A stretch of DNA of 64,000 nt from Arachidicoccus ginsenosidivorans (GTDB lineage: Bacteria; Bacteroidota; Bacteroidia; Chitinophagales; Chitinophagaceae), in the NCBI RefSeq assembly GCF_007971385.1, contig NZ_CP042434.1, positions 186,001-250,000 on the forward strand, read 5' to 3'. Shown one piece after another: positions 59,220-64,000 of this stretch. A program made the position numbers and the translations under genes. Below the pieces are notes generated by a model. That model was not told the DNA's origin. It saw only the letters and a list, made by a program, of their open reading frames with translations, and did no database searches. Each line of letters opens with the position of its first letter. Positions within the stretch are counted from its first letter, which is position 1.

Positions 59220-59672
59220 ATGAAAATAGAAAATGCCATCAAACAATCCAGTTTTACCAGTAACTATCATAAGATGCTGATCAATCTGATGTATACAGGC
59301 AATTGGCTGCGTGATGAACAAATGAAAATTTTTAAACAACATGATCTGTTACCGCAGCACTTTAATGTGCTACGCATTATCCGGGGAAGCATCCCCGGAC
59401 CTATTGCCCCAAAGGAGATCAAAGAGGTATTGATCGACAAGGCCGGGGATCTTACCAGGCTGATTGACAAATTGGAAAAAAAGGAACTTGTAAAACGCAA
59501 TTTATGCCCATCCAACCGTCGAAAAATGGATATCAGTATCACAGATAAAGGCCTGCAACTGTTAGAAGTATTAAATGAACCTATGGAGGCTTTTACTCGC
59601 AGGATTCAGCAAAACATAACAGAAGACCAGGCAGCGAATCTCAGCGATTTGCTGGATACACTGCGTGGATAA
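59220..59672 (+). CDS. MarR family transcriptional regulator
   Basis: Dimeric winged-helix regulator, 150 residues from the ATG at 59220 (MKIENAIKQSSF), a start that fits homologous N-termini better than the longer frame. Core: INLMYTGNWLRDEQMKIFKQHDLLPQHFNVLRIIRGS, IAPKEIKEVLIDKAGDLTRLIDKLEKKELVKRNLCPSNRRKMDISITDKGLQLLEVLN (recognition helix and wing with the DxR-type R-R pair). It lies upstream of YceI, DoxX and a luciferase-like oxidoreductase, a gene set I have seen associated with redox or lipophilic-compound responses, so these may be its regulon. Confidence 0.9.
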   Translation: MKIENAIKQSSFTSNYHKMLINLMYTGNWLRDEQMKIFKQHDLLPQHFNVLRIIRGSIPGPIAPKEIKEVLIDKAGDLTRLIDKLEKKELVKRNLCPSNRRKMDISITDKGLQLLEVLNEPMEAFTRRIQQNITEDQAANLSDLLDTLRG

Positions 59673-59774
59673 CAAAACTTTATCTATCAAAACACTTTCA
59701 AGGCACGCTTTTAAGGTAATTTCAGAAAATAGAATTAAACAAAAACAAAATTAAAATTTTAAAAAATTAAAATT

Positions 59775-60311
59775 ATGGCAACACAAAAATGGATCTCCGA
59801 TCCAACGCACAGTGAACTTCAGTTTAAAGTAAAACACCTGATGATTAGTAAAATTACCGGTAGTTTTACAGACTTTACCGTGCAGGCAGAAACCCAGGAC
59901 GATGACTTCCAAAGTGCGCAAATCACGGCTAAAGTACAATTAGACTCAGTCGTTACCGGGCAGGCTGATCGGGATAAGCACCTTAAATCTGGTGATTTCT
60001 TTGATACTGAGGCCAATCCGACTATGGATTTCACATCCAGCAAAATCGTCAAAACAGGTGATGAGGATTATGAACTGGATGGCGCATTAACCATCAAAGG
60101 TGTGACAAAACCTGTATCGCTCAAACTGGAATATGGTGGCACAGCCGTTGATCCCTGGGGTAATACAAAAGCAGCCTTTAGTATTGATGGTAAAATCAGC
60201 CGTAAGGATTGGGGTTTGACTTATAATGCCCCTCTGGAAGCAGGTGGCGTTATGATCAGCGATGAAGTAAAGATTCTAGGAGAAATCCAACTGATTAAAT
60301 CCGCTGAATAA
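59775..60311 (+). CDS. YceI family lipid-binding protein
   Basis: Lipocalin-like beta-barrel of the YceI family, 178 residues, without a signal peptide, so probably cytoplasmic. Conserved stretches: WISDPTHSELQFKVKHLMISKITGSFTDF, ITAKVQLDSVVTGQADRDKHLKSGDFFDTEANPTMDFTSSKI, YELDGALTIKGVTKPVSLKLEYGG and KAAFSIDGKISRKDWGLTYN. Family knowledge: members bind polyprenoid chains such as isoprenoid quinones. It is 103 bases after the MarR gene on the same strand and is closed by a small terminator. Confidence 0.93.
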   Translation: MATQKWISDPTHSELQFKVKHLMISKITGSFTDFTVQAETQDDDFQSAQITAKVQLDSVVTGQADRDKHLKSGDFFDTEANPTMDFTSSKIVKTGDEDYELDGALTIKGVTKPVSLKLEYGGTAVDPWGNTKAAFSIDGKISRKDWGLTYNAPLEAGGVMISDEVKILGEIQLIKSAE

Positions 60312-60660
60312 TAAAAATGATCTGCATGCTAACCGTTGGCGGTTTTTTAGATGCCGATCAAAAGAAAGTCAGTCTTTTTAAATACAATTTCAAGAACATA
60401 TAAGCTGTCAGACCGGAGAGGCGCCTTTATTTACCATCTATTTATCATCTATTTATCATCCTAAAATGGAAATAAGTCGTATAGTTAAGTGAGCCATCTT
60501 TTCTCTTTTCTCTCTTCTCCGGTTTGCTTTTTATAATAGCCCTAATAACTGAATAACCTAATATCAAAACAAATGCAGGCTGTACAAGGTATGGGCTATA
60601 ACAATGAGATGGTTTTACGCACCCATCTCGATTAACTTTCAAATTATATACTTAAATTTT
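60312..60660. other. intergenic stretch between YceI and DoxX
   Basis: About 350 bases. Holds the small terminator at 60331-60348, tandem ATTTATCATCT units at about 60429-60463, and no credible gene. Confidence 0.45.
60331..60348 (+). terminator. small intrinsic terminator after YceI
   Basis: AACCG-TTGG-CGGTT stem-loop followed by a T-run, 20 bases past the YceI stop. Confidence 0.55.
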
Positions 60661-61124
60661 ATGCTGATAGAAAGAACCAATACCCGTAACTGGGTACCCT
60701 TATTTGCCCGTCTGGCTATTTTTTTATCGATATTTCCCCATGGAGCGCAAAAATTATTTGGCTGGTTCGGCGGCGCCGGCTTCAGTGCCACCATGGAGGG
60801 GCTGTCCAAAGGGGCGGGTCTGCCGATGTTTATTGTATTTTAGTGATCATTATCGAATCCATTGCTACTTTATTTTTGCTGATTGGTTTTCTGACCAGAA
60901 TTTCGGCCGCAGCTGTTTTTATTAATTTTTTGGGTATCGTCTTTACGGTCACCATCCATAGCGGCTATTTTATGAACTGGAAAGGTGAAGCAGGTAGAGG
61001 CGAAGGGTTGGAGTTTTTTATTTTACTATTCGCGTTGCTGATTATTCTACTCATCAGAGGAGGCGGTAAATTCAGTCTGGACGCTCTGCTGTTCAACCGA
61101 CCAAAAACAACCCTTTCTAGATAA
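60661..61124 (+). CDS. DoxX family membrane protein (one frameshift)
   Basis: Inner-membrane protein with four helices. Start at the ATG of MLIERTNTRNWVPLFARLAIFLSIFPHGAQKLFGWFGG, the DoxX signature region. The frame is interrupted at the T run 60838-60841; one extra T restores MFIVFLVIIIESIATLFLLIGFLTRISAAAVFI. C-terminus: HSGYFMNWKGEAGRGEGLEFFILLFALLIILLIRGGG. Restored length is about 154 residues. Function of the family is not firmly known; members associate with oxidative-stress and thiosulfate proteins. Confidence 0.88.
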
Positions 61125-61196
61125 AGTAAGGCATCCCAAAAAAGTCGTCTCCCACTCCAATCACTGTATTTTCCATCCTTAAAATCAACCACACAC

Positions 61197-62215
61197 ATGA
61201 AAAAGATAGGTTTTTTATCATTTGGCCATTGGGGAGGGCATCCTGGCTATAGTGTAAAAACGGCCAGCGACGCCCTGTTACAATCCATTGATCTGGCAGT
61301 AGAAGCAGAAAAATTGGCGTAGATGGCGCTTATTTCAGGGTGCATCACTATGCAGCTCAACTGGCCTCCCCCTTTCCCTTACTAGCAGCCATTGGCGCCA
61401 AAACGGATAAAATAGAAATCGGCACGGGCGTCATTGATATGCGTTACGAGAATCCACTTTATATGGTGGAAGATGCCAGTGCCGCGGATTTAATTGCTGG
61501 CGGCCGACTACAGCTGGGCATCAGCAGAGGGTCTCCAGAACAAGTGATCGATGGCTGGCGCCACCTGGGTTATCTACCTGAAGCAGGAGAAACAGATGCA
61601 GACATGGGAAGACGTAAAGGCCAGGTGTTTTTCCAACACCTGGATGGCGTGGGATTTGCCCAGCCAAACCCCAGACCCATGTTTCCCAATCCCCCGGGGC
61701 TACTTAGATTAGAGCCCTATTCTCCAGGTTTAAAGGAGCGTATCTGGTGGGGTGCGGGCTCTAATGCCACAGCCATTTGGGCCGCGCAGCAAGGCATGAA
61801 TCTGCAGAGTTCTACGCTAAAGGAAGATGAGAGTGGCAAGCCTTTTCATATTCAACAGGCAGAACAAATCAGGTTATTTAAAAATGCCTGGGAAAAAGCA
61901 GGTCATGCACGTACCCCCAGAATTTCTGTCAGCCGTTCTATATTTGCCATTACCAATGACATGGACCGGATGTACTTTGGTCATGAAAATGACCGCCGTG
62001 ATCAGGTTGGACAAATAGATAATATGCGGGCTATTTTTGGCAGAAGTTATGCAGCTGAACCGGAGCAGTTGGTAAAAGAACTGGCAAAAGACGAAGCGAT
62101 TCAGGAGGCAGACACTTTACTGCTGACCATACCCAATACCCTTGGTGTCGCATACAATGTACATGTACTGGAATCCATTCTTAAATATGTAGCTCCTGAA
62201 TTAGGCTGGAAATAG
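61197..62215 (+). CDS. LLM class (luciferase-like) flavin-dependent oxidoreductase (one frameshift)
   Basis: FMN/F420-type TIM-barrel monooxygenase family. The ATG at 61197 gives MKKIGFLSFGHWGG..., about 40 codons that then run into a stop in frame at 61321. One extra base in the GG run 61316-61317 restores EAEKLGVDGAYFRVHHYAAQLASPFPLLAAIGAKTDKIEIGTGVIDMRYENPLYMVEDASAADLIAGGRLQLGISRGSP, a continuous luciferase-like N-terminal half. Restored length is about 339 residues. Substrate is unknown. It starts 73 bases after DoxX on the same strand. Confidence 0.88.
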
Positions 62216-62255
62216 CATATTGTGCAGACTTAGCAGATTAGCGATTTATTGCAAC

Positions 62256-62302
62256 AAAGCCATTAAGTGCCTCTTTAAAGAGTAGCACTTAATGGCTTTT
62301 TA
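62256..62302. terminator. bidirectional terminator between the LLM oxidoreductase and the sugar porter
   Basis: AAAGCCATTAAGTGC (62256-62270) pairs exactly with GCACTTAATGGCTTT (62285-62299) around a 14-base loop. TTTT follows on the plus strand and T-rich sequence on the minus strand. It lies between two convergent genes. Confidence 0.8.
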
Positions 62303-62359
62303 GTTTTATATTTTGCCTGTTTTCAATAAGAACGCTCAAATACGCCTTAAATCCTTGGG

Positions 62360-63702
62360 TTACAAGTTCGCATACATCGATTCCACCTTCTCCAAAGACA
62401 CCCCTTTGGTTTCAAAAACATATTTGGCGACAAAGGCAATCATCAGAAAATTAATCACCCCATAAATAAAGAAAGTCACCGGCGCGCCCATTCCGGAAAG
62501 CATAACAGGGAAGGTCCAGGAGACAATGGCATTCGCGGTCCAGTTCCCAAAGATGGCAAAGGATGTCGCACTACCCCTGATCTTATTGGAAAAGATTTCC
62601 GCAACATACACCCATAGTACTGCGCCCCAGGTACAGGCAAAAGCTGCGATATACACAAAAATAGCTGCCAGCACCAAATAATTATCCAGGTTATCTGTAT
62701 AGAAAAGAATTCCGACGATCACCATACAGGTTCCCATAACTGCTGAACCGGCAAGCAGGAGTTTTTTTCTGCCAATCCGGTCTATCAGCCAAAAAGCCAC
62801 AATTGTAAAAATAAGGTTGACAACACCTGTCAGCACTGTCTGAAACAGCACACTGCCGCCTACATGGGTCTTTTCAAAGATCAAAGGAGCATAATAGAAA
62901 ATAATATTGATACCTGTTAACTGCGCAATGGCGGCAAAAACCACCCCTATCCAGACTACTTTTCTGTATTTAGGAGAAAGATTTCCATAAAACGCAGTCC
63001 CTGCTTACTGGAGGCAATATCCTGCCTAACCGTTTCTAGTTCCTCTTTAGCTTTAGGTGCATCATAGATCCGGCCAAATATCCGGTGGGCATGGTCGTGG
63101 CGTTCCCTTTGAATCAGCCAGCGTGGGCTTTCAGGAACCAGTAATAACAAAATAAAGAAAACAACAGAGGGAATAACGGCAGCAGCCAACATATAACGCC
63201 AGGTATTTTCAGGCGTCAAAAATGTCCAGCCCGCACTATCGATAAAATAATTGGAAATAAAGGCCAGCAAAATACCCACCACGATGGCTAGCTGCTGGCT
63301 CATACCCAGTCTGCCTCTATATTGGGCCGGCGCCACCTCAGAAATATAAATCGGGGCCAATGTGGAGGCCATACCAATGGCTAGTCCGCCTATAAAGCGG
63401 TAAAGCACCAGCGATTCAAAACTACCAGCCATCCCACTGCCAAGCGCAGCGATTACGTATAATACAGCGGTTACCAGCATCATCAGCTTTCTGCCATATC
63501 GATTGGCCAGATTGCCGGCAAATAAAGCACCTGGAATACAACCGATGGAGGCTGCTGCCACTACCAGACCGATGGCATTATCATCTAAGGTAAAATAGCT
63601 GCGTAATGCAGGGATGGTTCCGGCAATAACGGCCGTATCAAATCCAAACAGCAGGCCGCCTATAGCAGCTACAGCAGATATCAAAATGGTATATTTTTTC
63701 AT
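62360..63702 (-). CDS. sugar porter family MFS transporter (one frameshift)
   Basis: Inner-membrane 12-helix sugar:proton symporter (XylE/AraE-type). Start at MKKYTILISAVAAIGGLLFGFDTAVIAG (63702), the characteristic first helix. Motifs: GNLANRYGRK (loop 2-3), LYRFIGGLAIGMASTLAPIYISEVAP, LLLVPESPRWL (central PESPR), QLTGINIIFYYAPLIFE, and a C-terminal VFETKGVSLEKVE. The frame breaks in the A run 62977-62979; one extra base restores MEIFSPKYRKVVWIGVVFAAIAQ. Restored length is about 447 residues. The substrate is unknown; there are no sugar-metabolism genes immediately beside it within the window. Confidence 0.92.
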
Positions 63703-63907
63703 GCGTGCTTTTTTTCTAAAAACTTCCCCCAAAGGGACTGGTATTAAAAGTGAACTTATCGCTTTGCAGCCATAAGTAACCTAACTACAGTTTTCCCGCC
63801 ACTTCAACGATCAATTTAGCGTTTTTTTGTCAGGTTTATCTTCAAACCAGTGTCTATTTGGAAAGTATTCACAAGCAGCCAGAAACAGTCTCCCTATAAC
63901 GCCCATT

Positions 63908-64000
63908 TTACGCTACGGCCCTTTTTTCCATCCATTTAGTCACATAAGGGCCGATAAAAGGCATTCTCTCCAGTTCTTTTTTCTCCGCAAAGAGGACCAA
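63908..64000 (-). CDS. C-terminal tail of an unidentified gene (partial)
   Basis: Minus-strand open frame running in from the window edge and stopping at 63908, about 30 codons ending LERMPFIGPYVTKWMEKRAVA. The composition is protein-like, and ERMPFIGPY recalls a helix-hairpin-helix turn, but this is too short to name. It would be transcribed in the same direction as the sugar porter, 205 bases upstream of it. Confidence 0.45.
   Translation of the reverse strand: MVLFAEKKELERMPFIGPYVTKWMEKRAVA

Noticed and set aside
60445..60642. 65-codon minus-strand frame between YceI and DoxX
   Set aside because: Low-complexity Lys/Arg stretch, no homology recognised, lies on repeated ATTTATCATCT DNA.

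Overview
This window comes from a Bacteroidota chromosome, most likely Chitinophagia/Chitinophagaceae or a close relative (family-level placement is a guess; the 16S rRNA at 2670-4199 would settle it). The evidence is two SusC/SusD outer-membrane uptake pairs, secreted glycoside hydrolases with Sec signals, a sulfatase, absence of Shine-Dalgarno-rich starts, and promoters of the Bacteroidota type (TTTG, about 20 bases, TAnnTTTG).

Layout. 1-4200 is an rRNA operon on the minus strand (16S, tRNA-Ile, tRNA-Ala, 23S cut by the window edge) with two tandem promoters at 4502-4694. 5129-15319 (minus) holds a GH20 hexosaminidase, an orphan barstar-like protein, SusC, SusD and a secreted EEP-family phosphodiesterase. 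15560-34000 is a mixed region: thioredoxin-reductase-like flavoprotein, NAD(P) epimerase-like protein, AraC regulator with siderophore-interacting protein, GH9 endoglucanase, XRE regulator, LOG-family hydrolase, PLP decarboxylase, MsrB, GNAT, an Ala-rich lipoprotein, a PEP mutase/isocitrate lyase-like protein, a second GH20, a DUF1345 membrane protein and a GH105 hydrolase. 34068-35144 is a dead AbiEii toxin gene. 35353-50244 combines SusC-SusD-phospholipase C-glycerophosphodiesterase with glpD, glpR, glpK and glpF: read together it looks like a complete route from phospholipid headgroups and glycerophosphodiesters to dihydroxyacetone phosphate. 50303-51904 is a sulfatase. 52207-56376 is an operon (GntP-type permease, RidA, D-threonine aldolase-like PLP enzyme, M19 dipeptidase) that suits use of D-amino acids or D-residue dipeptides, with a divergent GlxA-type regulator and a type I GAPDH. 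59220-62215 holds MarR, YceI, DoxX and a luciferase-like flavin oxidoreductase, followed by a convergent sugar porter and the tail of an unidentified gene.

Quality note. Seven genes (SusC1, SusD1, SusC2, phospholipase C, DoxX, the luciferase-like oxidoreductase and the sugar porter) are broken by a total of nine frameshifts. All nine are in the direction of a single lost base and nearly all sit in short homopolymers. I think these are mostly sequence errors rather than gene death, and have annotated each as one gene. The AbiEii gene is different: it has in-frame stops and lost catalytic residues, so it is a genuine pseudogene.
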